From Knufia peltigerae (lineage: Eukaryota; Ascomycota; Eurotiomycetes; Chaetothyriales; Trichomeriaceae): a DNA stretch of 64,000 nucleotides. A program made the position numbers and the translations under genes. Shown here in pieces: positions 55,450 to 64,000 of this stretch. Location of the stretch: contig JAPDRN010000005.1 in NCBI GenBank assembly GCA_030247855.1, positions 1-64,000 of the forward strand, given 5' to 3'. Under the pieces are notes generated by a model that saw nothing but the letters and a program-made list of their open reading frames with translations, was not told the DNA's origin and ran no database searches. Numbering within the stretch: position 1 is the stretch's first letter; the number at the start of each line of letters is the position of its first letter.

Positions 55450-56175
55450 AGATCACTTTGATAAATCAGCCGCCTAAATCTGTGAGGTTTGAAACCGGAG
55501 TAAGAGGATGGAAACAAAGGTCGAGAACGGATCCAGTCGAGGCTGCGAACATGTCGTGGGATATGGGACAGGCTCGCCACAGGCACCATCGACCACCGTA
55601 GGGGGGTATGCTCGAGATCTGTGCATTGCAATGCAACCAGGCTTCAGGCCAAGGGGTCTTCTTCACCGAAGCAGAAGCGTGATTCCATGAGACCTCTGTC
55701 ACTATCTGATGGGTTGGCTCGGCCTCGTATCACGACCTAGTCCACCGCAAGAAATTCGAAAAGCAAATTTTCTGTTCTATTGAACATTCAGTCTAGACAA
55801 CTTTCGATACAAAGTGATACAGAGAGATTGTTTCCTTGGTCTTTATTGCCACTACATTTCAGCAGTCTATTGCTAAATGAAACTACAAATATACATCACT
55901 GAAGACTCTACAACGCCTAGACCCATGGACCATCGTGTACCATGTACTCCAGAATCAACTGGTTTCTCCCACGCCCTCGACGGACCTTCTGCTTGTGACT
56001 CTCGCTCAGGGCCCATCTTTGCTGGCTCCTAGCCGCCGCTTCGGACGGCATTGCACGGTCATCATTCTCCACCGGCTCATGACATGCCGTGGCCTGGTGG
56101 TGGACTGCCTGAGCATTTCAATCCCCTCGACAACATCACGCATGGACTTGAACTTCCCACGCCAACAGTCCAGCA
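55450..56175. other. No supported gene
   Basis: Overlapping frames on both strands at 55935-56435 are shadows of the kinase fragment on the minus strand or chance ORFs. Confidence 0.4.
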
Positions 56176-56520
56176 TCAAGGATCCCATGGGCAGATCCTC
56201 CACGTCCGGAAATTGGCAGCTCGCGTACAGGCGCTCGTCTGCTCGGAGAGTCGATCTCGAAGTACCTGTCCGCGCTCGAGGACGATGGAACCGTCGTCCA
56301 GGGCGCCCAGAAATTCCGCAATGTCGTGGTGGCGGCCCAGGAGGTCAGAAACTTCCCACTCCGCACGAATCTCGGTGTCATTGTCGCCCTCGCATCTCTT
56401 CACCACTCGTCGCTCATCGAGGGCGTACACGTTGATACAATCCCATCTCTCTAGAGTAGCAGTTGGCGGAAGGCTGCGATTTTTCACGTGTGCCTTCTTC
56501 GGTATGCATGGGTAGCACAT
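56176..56520 (-). pseudogene. Protein-kinase-like N-lobe fragment
   Basis: From ATG 56520 the minus strand reads MCYPCIPKKAHVKNRSLPPT, ERWDCINVYALDERRVVKRC, DNDTEIRAEWEVSDLLGRHH and DIAEFLGALDDGSIVLERGQVLRDRL. VVKR supplies the ATP-binding Lys, EIRAEWEVSDLL the helix-C Glu and SIVLERG the hinge, as in small fungal kinase-like proteins. After RDRLSEQTSACTRAANFRTW the frame ends, and no HRD or DFG loop is found downstream. So only the N-lobe survives; whether it is expressed is unknown. Confidence 0.55.
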
Positions 56521-57277
56521 GATGAGACGAAAGGGAGTGAAAAAGGAGTAAGAGATTCGGTTATTTACATGCCTCATTTTAGATTAATGATTGTCATTTC
56601 TAGTATCACCTGGCTTGAATGACGGGCTTCAAATGACACGGTAGCGAAACACCTTCAATTTGACGATTCTCCCTAGATTTTCTCGATTGTTGGCGGTCCT
56701 TCTCTGTAAGTATCGTCTCGAAGTACTAGCTAACTATCCAGCAACATCAACCTATTAAGAACGTCAGCTGTTTATATTCCAGAAGGCGTCGACGAACCCA
56801 CGATTTCTTGCTTCGCAATTACCATTGACACGGCTAATCGCGGCAATATGGGCATCAATCAGACACAACGGGCAATGCAGTCGAGCTCATCGGATGCACC
56901 CTCATGTTAGTTTCTTGCGAGATACTGCATTTAGTGGATTGCCTAGCTCCCATTGCATGTCAAAAAAGCGGTCTGGCCCTTCTGACTGCGGGTCCGTTGA
57001 TCCGGCCCAACAGTGAGGCTGGTTTCTCAAGTCAAGAACCCTGGCCGGTGTGACCGGTGTAGATGTCACCAGCAAGGTCCTCCAGTCAAGATTGAAATTT
57101 CAACATCAAAATGAGGCTGAAAGGTGAGTCACAAAACCTCCCGGGCTTATGACAGGCCCACGTACCAAGAGTAAGAACTCACTGCAGTCAGGCGCACTGA
57201 TGATAGTAGAGGTTCGATGCCCGAAATTGCTCCACATGAGTGTGTGCCTCGCCGTGAGCTCACCGAAGAGGCTACAA
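56521..57277. other. Intergenic, no gene seen
   Basis: Only short chance frames. The 3' end is the upstream region of the AAA ATPase gene. Confidence 0.4.
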
Positions 57278-57283
57278 TATAAG
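57278..57283 (+). promoter_or_regulatory. Probable TATA box of the BCS1-like gene
   Basis: TATAAG in 'gctacaatataagacgcg', about 94 nt before the ATG, followed by a CT-rich stretch suitable for transcription start. Confidence 0.5.
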
Positions 57284-57371
57284 ACGCGTCCGCCCCCTGA
57301 TCGCCCTCACTCCTCCACTCACAGACTATCCGAACAACAGTGTTACAAATTCTTCATCTGATTCTCCCACG

Positions 57372-59003
57372 ATGTCTTCGAATGCCACCAGAACCCACCT
57401 GACCGGGTCGATGACAGGGGCCTTCCAACAGCTGCCGCCGTCCGTTCTCAATGCCATAATTCCTGGCTACTCGATCCTCGAACATGTTGCCAAGGTCATT
57501 GGTGTCAACATCTCCATCGTTATTTTTGGCTTTGCGCTGGTGGCAGGAATACAGTTTGGCGTTCAAAAGGCTGTCCTGCCTTTTTTGGAGGCATTGGCCA
57601 GTCTGATCTGCTCAAGAGTTGTTATTGACGAAGGTGATCCCATGTATGAAGCGATCGTGGACTGGCTTCAAAAACAACAATGGGCACAGCATACTCGAAC
57701 GGCTTCGTTGTCAAGTGGAACGCAGTCCATAGAATTGGTCGAGGTCGACACCACCCAAATTGACAGCATCTTCAATTACCAAGAATGGCTCAGTAAGGCA
57801 CCGTTTCGATACCTGCCAAATTCCTCAGGAATCTTCCACCACAAAGGGTATCTCTATCGCATCGATCTAATTGAAACTCCTTGCCAGGGCTTCAAGTCTC
57901 CGCAAATACTGAGAGAACTGATGGTCACTGTCTTTTGGCCGTCCATGAACCCACTGAAATCTCTGATGGAGGAGATTCGCGAGGAAGACCTGTCAACGTA
58001 CCTATCACGCACACTGATCTATCGGCCTGTGCAGGATGATCCGAGCGCTTGCAGGTGGCGGTACATTGCTACACGGCCGTCACGACCCATTTCAACGGTT
58101 GAGCTCGATCACGGCCTAAAGGAAAGCATCGTAGACGACATGAATGGCTTCATGCACCCTTCCACCAATCAGTGGTACTCAAAACGGGGCATTATCTATC
58201 GTCGAGGATACTTGTTTCAGGGTCCTCCAGGTTGTGGCAAGACGAGCTTCGCATTCTCCCTGGCAGGGTTATTCGGCGTGGGCATCTATTGTCTATCTCT
58301 GAGCGATCCTGATCTGACCGAAGAACGACTGATGGTCTTGATATCGCACCTCCCTTATCGGTCCATGGTCCTCCTGGAGGACATTGATTCCGCCGGTCTG
58401 ACTGAATCGAACCCTCAACCAGCGCCACCGGAGACGGGCAGCACGGTGCGACCGAGACAACCCATCAGCTTTTCTTGCCTCCTCAATGCAATCGACGGAG
58501 TGGCGTCCCCGGAAGGTTGTGTCTTCATCCTGACGACCAACCACCTGGACAGGCTCCCTCCTGCGCTCATTCGTCCGGGCAGGGTGGATGTGTCGGTTGA
58601 GTTCGGACTGGCCGCCAAGCAACAGATCAAAGACCTGTTCATCCGCATGTATAGCTCGGAAACGGACGCTTCTGCTCCACGTCCCAAGAAGCTCAGTGAC
58701 ATCTTTCCAGCCGTCGATCCCAAGACCTCTGATTCGGTCGAGCAGCCACACCGATCGAACGAAGCTTCAACCTTGTCGCCACGAGAGCCTCATACGACGG
58801 TCGACTCGGAACTTCGGTCCTTGGCGGATCGATTCGCCCAGCAGGTTCCGGCCAAGGCTTACAACCTCGCTTCGATCCAGGGATTTCTCTTGTCACACAG
58901 GTATGAACCGGAGAGGGCCGTCCACGACATTCACGACTGGCTGGAGAAGAACCCACCTGCCACGAACGATGATCACGCGCAAAAAAAGGAAAAAAGCACC
59001 TGA
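57372..59003 (+). CDS. BCS1-like AAA+ ATPase (543 aa)
   Basis: A single exon from ATG 57372. Residues 44-62 (GVNISIVIFGFALVAGIQF) form a probable membrane span near the N-terminus, followed by the BCS1_N-type region (VVIDEGDPMYEAIVDWLQKQ and on to about 240). AAA module: Walker A GPPGCGKTS (284-292), Walker B MVLLEDID (332-339), a variable loop, ISFSCLLNAIDGVASPEG (365-382), sensor-1 FILTTNHLDRLPPALIRPGR (385-404) with two likely arginine fingers. All ATPase residues are intact. The C-terminus is basic (KKEKST). The mitochondrial BCS1 inserts the Rieske protein into complex III; ascomycetes have many paralogues of unknown role, and the divergent loops here favour a paralogue. It has a clear TATA box, and no decay is seen. 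Confidence 0.93.
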   Translation: MSSNATRTHLTGSMTGAFQQLPPSVLNAIIPGYSILEHVAKVIGVNISIVIFGFALVAGIQFGVQKAVLPFLEALASLICSRVVIDEGDPMYEAIVDWLQKQQWAQHTRTASLSSGTQSIELVEVDTTQIDSIFNYQEWLSKAPFRYLPNSSGIFHHKGYLYRIDLIETPCQGFKSPQILRELMVTVFWPSMNPLKSLMEEIREEDLSTYLSRTLIYRPVQDDPSACRWRYIATRPSRPISTVELDHGLKESIVDDMNGFMHPSTNQWYSKRGIIYRRGYLFQGPPGCGKTSFAFSLAGLFGVGIYCLSLSDPDLTEERLMVLISHLPYRSMVLLEDIDSAGLTESNPQPAPPETGSTVRPRQPISFSCLLNAIDGVASPEGCVFILTTNHLDRLPPALIRPGRVDVSVEFGLAAKQQIKDLFIRMYSSETDASAPRPKKLSDIFPAVDPKTSDSVEQPHRSNEASTLSPREPHTTVDSELRSLADRFAQQVPAKAYNLASIQGFLLSHRYEPERAVHDIHDWLEKNPPATNDDHAQKKEKST

Positions 59004-60120
59004 GGCCACGGGACGACGGCCACGAACGAAAGGAGGAACAGGAGTCCGAAACCAACGACGGTGTCATTGAACCACTGGCCGTCCCATCTGACATGATCAA
59101 TGAAGCTGTTAGGACGTCGACGACGGAGGAGCAAAACGTAGTCAAGAGGAACTATATTACCGAGAACACGGGGGAAGCATACATCAAGACTTATGACTAC
59201 TCGATTGATGGAACTGGTTTACAACAAAGGTGATGACGGATGGGGACTTTCACGGCGCACTCGACATCGATTTTGGCTTCAGAGCAAGAGACACATTCCT
59301 TTTCATGACCAGGAGAAGCGAAAATGGACGCAAAATTGTACCGTGGGGATGAGGGCAAAGGCCGAAGATTTTCCTATCGACGACACTCTTTCTTTTCTTT
59401 GTGCATTCCGCGTCACCGGCTTTGGGATGACTGATGTCCGCGAGAGGAGCCATTTTGGATGCTTTGGCCACAAAGAAAGTAGTTAGCTTGATGCCACCTC
59501 CGCGGCACCAACTCATACCAGCGGCCAAAGTACTCTCCTTCTGTCATCTCTCAGCCATGAGTAGTAGTAATATCCTCATCAGTAACTAAGACTCTCTTTA
59601 AGATAGGCTCTACACTCCCTTCTACGGCCAACAAGTCCTCTTCTTCTTCTTCTTGTTCTTCTTCTTCTACTACTTTTACGGTCAAGCAATAGTCTGCAGT
59701 GTTTTTCACAAATCTCAGGTTACAATTATTATAGCATATCATGAATTACAACAACAGTAGACAGGGAAGCATCAGCTGCACTCAGGACATGTCCATATTC
59801 TCGACAACAACAACAACAACAACAACAGCCTCGAACTCGGTGATACTCCTTACAGGTAGAGACTCCTTTCAAGACTTACACTGCGACGCTCGCAGCGCTT
59901 CTGTAACCTCTGTCAACATTCTCGTTCACTCGCAACCTTTTGTCAGTATTCGTCGCTTAGTTGTCGTCGTTGGTCGTCGTTGCCCGACTTCTGTACGGGT
60001 TTCCGCGGTATCTACAGGGCGCCGGGTCAATCGAGTAGTTAGGTCTTTACCGCACACTCATTGTCACAGCGTCGGGCTATAAGGAGAGGTTCAGTGTGGA
60101 AATGATAGATTTGTCTACCT
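59004..60120. other. Gene-free, microsatellites
   Basis: An open plus frame continues to 59070 and another at 59193-59486 has no motif. (CTT)n-like tracts lie at 59639-59666 and (CAA)n at 59801-59826. The repeats give poly-Glu and poly-Thr ORFs that are artefacts. Confidence 0.45.
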
Positions 60121-60599
60121 CTCTATGAGAGAAGAGGAATGAGATGTACTCCGCAGGTCCAGGTTGCCCCTGGTTTTCGGAAAAGCTCGATGCTCCCTTT
60201 TCCGTAAAGTCTCCTCAATTTGCATCGTCTGTTCCTGTCTCGGAGCTGACAAGTTCTCTTCGGGGAACGAGTCGATCGTCTCCTTTGCCCGGTGTGTCGT
60301 GTTGGTGCCGGTTCGTCCTGATTGAACTTCTTGAATCGGAGGAAGTAAGGTCCGCTGTCACTGGTCTCGAATTCGCATCTCAAATTGCTTTCCGACTCCC
60401 TCGTCGAGACAGTCCGCGATTATTTCATCCATCTCCACCTTGTCGCCTGGCAACACCGCGTCGGTTCAGCAGCCAAACGAGTGAACCCTTTGTAATCTCA
60501 ACGCGACCCTCAGACGCGCGCCATATTGCTATACAGCTCTCCTTCGTAGTAGCATCCGTAGTAAGCGTTCCCATGCCTTCGTTCAGGCGTTCCTCGGCT

Positions 60600-61210
60600 T
60601 CTGCTGCTGAGCGTTACAATTGCGCTGTCTGCCCAACGATACGTAGAAAGGCATCGCAAGGACTTGAGTGCCCAATCCGAAAAGATGTTATGATTTGACC
60701 TCTTTCGTCATAGATCCGTCCTAGTTCCTTCATCTTCATCATGTCTTCGCTGCTATCCCATGGTCGTAGTTTCCCCTGATCCTCGACATTCTCAAAGGCC
60801 GTGATGAAGCAACTCGGCTTCCGATTCGTTTGCGTTAGTGGTTTCGCAGTTCTAATGCCAATCGACATCACTCTGTATTTCGTCAAGTCGAGTTCTGGCT
60901 GTCCGTCTGCGGGCAATACACGAAAGCTCGTCAAAAGATCCGTTCCCTGCTGTCTAAAGGCTCCTTCCCAGAAGTCTCCAAGGATCCTGGGGTCTCTGTC
61001 CGATATGATGCTTGTTGGCAGTACCCAATTGCGAAACAGAAGAGAAACAAACACTTCTCCTCATCGCTCCGCTTTCCAGGTTTCGGCTCCTGGAATCAAT
61101 GCGGCTCTTTTGGTAAACTTATACGTCCCGGTAAGCAACGTGTCTTTGCCATCTTGAGCTGGTAGTGCCGTCGCCAAATCCATTGTAATGGCATGAAAGG
61201 GAACGAGTGG
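60600..61210 (-). mobile_element. Ty3/gypsy integrase relic
   Basis: The minus strand reads PFHAITMDLATALPAQDGKD (about 61200), LLTGTYKFTKRAALIPGAET, then past one TGA where Trp is expected GEVFVSLLFRNWVLPTSIIS, DRDPRILGDFWEGAFRQQGT (about 61000) and FRVLPADGQPELDLTKYRV. These are the integrase core blocks around the second catalytic Asp (SDRD) of gypsy-type retrotransposons; the third block (usually HPQTDGQSE) is partly eroded to LPADGQPE. Frames further along (60614-60123) may hold the C-terminal part but are unreadable. No reverse transcriptase or LTR was located. Confidence 0.8.
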
Positions 61211-61439
61211 TGTTTTCAATGGTCACCTTTGTCGGGAGCACTGTTGTCGGCTCGCTCGGTTAAGCCATCGGCGCCTAGCCTAAATCTAGTTCTCGACTCG
61301 TCTTTGATCGTTGACTTGGTTCTGATGTGCATGTATCAAGAGCATCGTCGTTGCGGGCTGCCACGCGAAAAGAACCTACCGCATCGTAGCCTTGAACCGT
61401 TCCTAGACGTAAACTCAGGCTCGAACAAGTAGTCTCTCT

Positions 61440-62471
61440 CTGCCACAAAGGTTTGCTCGCCTCGTATGAGTAAGGGGATCCGACTCCGACCGTGTGATAG
61501 AATCGTCATTTTCGTTTCGGCTTGTAAGATACGTTCTGGATTGCCGTTTGGTTTTGCCTTGATATCGATTGGGTCATGTTTCGATTTCTATGCATTTTTG
61601 ATTAACAGCAAACCAATTTCGTTAACATGAATGAGACGAATCTGGGATAGAATTAACTAACATATTAATAGCTTCTTATACTCACATCTGCGTCGGAACG
61701 TTAATCGTCTCAGATTGATATTTGAGACACTGAAGCTTCTTCTTAAGAACGCTAAAGATTCGTCCAACGGCACTGCGTGGCGACGCATATCTCATATTAC
61801 CATGTTCCTCCTTATTTCAATCGAGTGCAGCGTTGGCATAGCCACTGGGAGGTGGTTTGGAAGCACCCAAGCAGAACGCCGAGACCAGTTCGGAGGGCCA
61901 ATTTTGACCCCAAGGTCAAACTGCAAGTGACATGTGTTTGACCAGGTTTATATATACAGTATTTGCAGACAAAGGATGTAGACAGACCTCAGGGGTTCGA
62001 GGCGGAAGGGAAGACCCAGCAGCCTTGGCTAACATCGCTTTGATAAACTTAAAGTTGAACGTGTGAATCACCTGTTGCAGCAGGTGTTGCCTTTTTTCTC
62101 AATCTCTGGGAAACATAGAAGAGTCGCAAGGTGAGGTGCATGAGTAAAGACACGAGCAAAAGCGAGGCAAGGAGGACCTACCAAAAATCCCTTGTACTGT
62201 TTCGTATTTACGCTAATATAAATAAGGAAATCTGGACTGCGCCAAGGGGCTTATCGTTAAGCAGTAACATTCAATAACTCAGCTAAACCTCTCAATGCAT
62301 TTATGTTCAAAGTCCTCTCTAAACAATCATTGTGTGATCGAAGTTTTTGCCACTGGTCCCCCAGCCTGCGGCCTTCACTTTGCTGGAACTAACAGACGAG
62401 ACGAAGCTGAATTTGTCCTCACTCGCTTCACCAACGAACCTAACAACGCACCTAGACGTCCCAAACTATCC
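61440..62471. other. AT-rich intergenic, no gene seen
   Basis: No supported frames. The open frame before 62472 (from 62295) has no coding character and is probably the leader of the kinase gene. Confidence 0.4.
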
Positions 62472-63260
62472 ATGACACCGGACATCGCAAACTTTGTGTA
62501 TCTGGACGGCAGAATTGTGAAAGAAGAGGTTATTGGAGTGGGTGGTGCAGGAATTGTCGTTAATCGAGGAGGGTACGCTTTTAAAATTCCACGGATATCG
62601 AAGTTGGTCGAAATTGATGGAGTGCCTGTTCATGACAGAATATTGAACCATAATGAAGACAGCTACAACGAGCTCGCCGTTGCCGTCACGTCTTTCAGGC
62701 ACGAGAAAGCCATCTACAAAAGGCTAGGCGACCATCCTGGGATCATCCGCTGCTACAACGTCGATTCCGAAGAACCCTCGATCCAGATGGAGTTGATGAA
62801 TGGCGACCTGCGGCAGTACTTGAGCGACTTCAGGCCAGAAAGAACTGTCCAGCTCTCCTGGTTCATTCCGTTAGCGCGTGCCATGGCCTTCGCACATACT
62901 AAAGGTGTCATTCTCTGTGACCTCCGGCTGGATAATATCGTGTATGATGATAAGCTCATTGACTTCTCTGAATCTTCTCTAATGCACCCCGAATGGGACC
63001 TCAAAGGCTGCGACAAATATGGGTTTTCTATTCTGACCGACATTGGGCAATTTGGGGCAGTGATGTTTGAGATCACAACTGGTCAACGTTGTTCGTTTGA
63101 CATCTATGAAGAATGGCAGGAAGTTGGTGATCGTCGGTCGTTTTTTCTGACGCTCAGAGGCCTTCTCCGCGGAGTACTTCGCCAACCTGTCTTTCCAAGC
63201 CCAGACTCAATGCTATTCTCAGTTGCTCCTTTTGTAGCCCAGTCTAGGCGCTCATTGTAA
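62472..63260 (+). CDS. Protein-kinase-like gene truncated by R1 repeat
   Basis: ATG at 62472, 262 codons. Kinase features: IGVGGAGIVV (21-30, Gly-rich loop), YAFKIP with Lys38, HEKAIYKRL with Glu78, IQMELMNGDLRQYL (hinge), AFAHTKGVILCDLRLDNIVY with Asp150 and Asn155, LIDFSESS with Asp164 (DFS for DFG), then TDIGQFGAVMFEITTG (189-204). From about residue 229 (RGLLRGVLRQPVFPSPDSML) the sequence is R1 element, which also supplies the stop codon. The last kinase helices are therefore missing. The catalytic residues remain, so a shortened protein could be made, but folding is doubtful. It belongs to the small fungal kinase-like family with CDL-type catalytic loops. Confidence 0.78.
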   Translation: MTPDIANFVYLDGRIVKEEVIGVGGAGIVVNRGGYAFKIPRISKLVEIDGVPVHDRILNHNEDSYNELAVAVTSFRHEKAIYKRLGDHPGIIRCYNVDSEEPSIQMELMNGDLRQYLSDFRPERTVQLSWFIPLARAMAFAHTKGVILCDLRLDNIVYDDKLIDFSESSLMHPEWDLKGCDKYGFSILTDIGQFGAVMFEITTGQRCSFDIYEEWQEVGDRRSFFLTLRGLLRGVLRQPVFPSPDSMLFSVAPFVAQSRRSL

Positions 63261-63525
63261 AAATACTTCTCAGACCTATTTTACGGGCGCTTGATTGAGG
63301 AATCTCACCACGCCTAGCATTCATCACCCCGAGGTCTCGTGCCGCGGCGAGAAATGCCTCATCTAGACTGAGGATTTACGCTCTTTTTTACGGACACCGT
63401 GTAAAAATAGGTAGAGACCAGTCTCATGAACATCGAGGTCAGACTCAACGATACATCATATTGGATCCCTGACAATCATATTGCCTAGGAGGTTACGCTC
63501 CGTTTAACACTTGATCTCGCAATAT
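63156..63525 (+). repeat. R1 element, copy F, in the 3' end of the kinase gene
   Basis: 'cttctccgcggagtacttcgccaacctgtctttccaa', 'gctccttttgtag', 'gtaaaaatacttctc', 'gccgcggcgagaaatgcctcat', 'gtgtaaaaatagg', 'catcgaggtcagactcaacgatacatcatattgga', 'attgcctagg' and '.ccgtttaacacttg'. It gives the clearest left end of R1 because it joins kinase coding sequence. Confidence 0.85.
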
Positions 63526-64000
63526 GAGCCCACTAAGATACGTTCCTTCTCTTTCAAACTGTTCAGTTGAGTGCCGTCTATTGTCCAGCAAGTAGCAAGA
63601 TGTTTCTTTTCTGAATTCGAAAGGCACGCATGAAGGGGCGCAGGCACTCTGCCAGCTGTGTAGGAATTTCGTAGCAAGGGTTCAAAGCCGAAATCGAGAA
63701 GGGTGTGATCTTGTTCGAAGAGGTGTTGCCAATCTGATTCTGACTGCGAAAGCACCGACTTACTTGTCCGGGGTTGTGGGGCTTTGGGTCGCCAACACGC
63801 AGGAAACGTTCCGCAAACGGCTGCGCGGTCTCCCCAGCGAAACCAGCTTCACTCGCGGCAATAGTCTCACACACAAATCAAGAGAACTGATGGCAACCAG
63901 GTGGGGTTCACCATTTGCTGGCCGAGAGCAAGGATCAAAAGGAATCGGGTGTGTAACGTGGTGGAATGACTATTTGTCTGAGAGGAGAGAACTAGGTCAA
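63526..64000. other. No supported gene
   Basis: Short minus-strand frames (63874-63504) without motifs; may continue past the window. Confidence 0.35.

Overview
The window looks like an accessory, repeat-rich region of a filamentous ascomycete (Pezizomycotina). This rests on spliced genes with short (49-91 nt) introns that have GT..AG ends and CTRAY-type branch sites, on families typical of these fungi (APH-like kinases, LaeA-like methyltransferase, BCS1-like AAA ATPase, a Zn2Cys6 cluster), and on Tc1/mariner, pogo/Fot, LINE and Ty3/gypsy relics. Many relics carry in-frame stops that look like C-to-T/G-to-A changes, as expected from repeat-induced point mutation (RIP). No rRNA, convincing tRNA or CRISPR was seen. 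The species cannot be named from the sequence. All splice models were read by eye.

Layout. 0-12 kb is mostly decayed repeat: an LTR-like family (called L here), the 3' end of a LINE at 2.2-2.8 kb and a pogo/Fot transposase at 10-10.8 kb. 12-20 kb holds a probable two-exon gene (minus) whose intron carries a GA microsatellite, minisatellites, a small ORF between two direct repeats, a two-exon hypothetical gene and an intact GC-rich LaeA-like methyltransferase. 20-27 kb is repeat again: two families called R1 and R2, a Tc1/mariner relic and a LINE endonuclease relic. At 27.2-28.35 kb lies an array of about seven ~190-bp units with a CACGTG core.

28.5-64 kb is richer in genes. Seven genes or relics of the protein-kinase-like fold occur here: APH-type kinases at 28.6, 37.7-38.8, 46.5-48.1 and 53.1-54.4 kb, and protein-kinase-type sequences at 30.8 kb (pseudogene), 56.2 kb (fragment) and 62.5 kb (cut short by an R1 repeat). 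Two spliced paralogues with a PD-(D/E)XK-nuclease-like core lie at 32.7-33.8 and 39.7-40.8 kb. A tiny zinc-cluster gene at 51.3 kb has a leader built of tandem intron-plus-52-nt-exon units. A BCS1-like ATPase is intact at 57.4-59.0 kb. Between them are a Tc1 element (36.0-37.4 kb) split by an R2 insertion with a 4-bp target duplication, an SWR1-like helicase fragment (43.7 kb), a RIP-damaged tandem duplication (48.1-50.0 kb) and a gypsy integrase relic (61 kb).

The genes do not form an obvious pathway. The shared theme is expansion and decay of kinase-fold and nuclease-like families in transposon-rich DNA.
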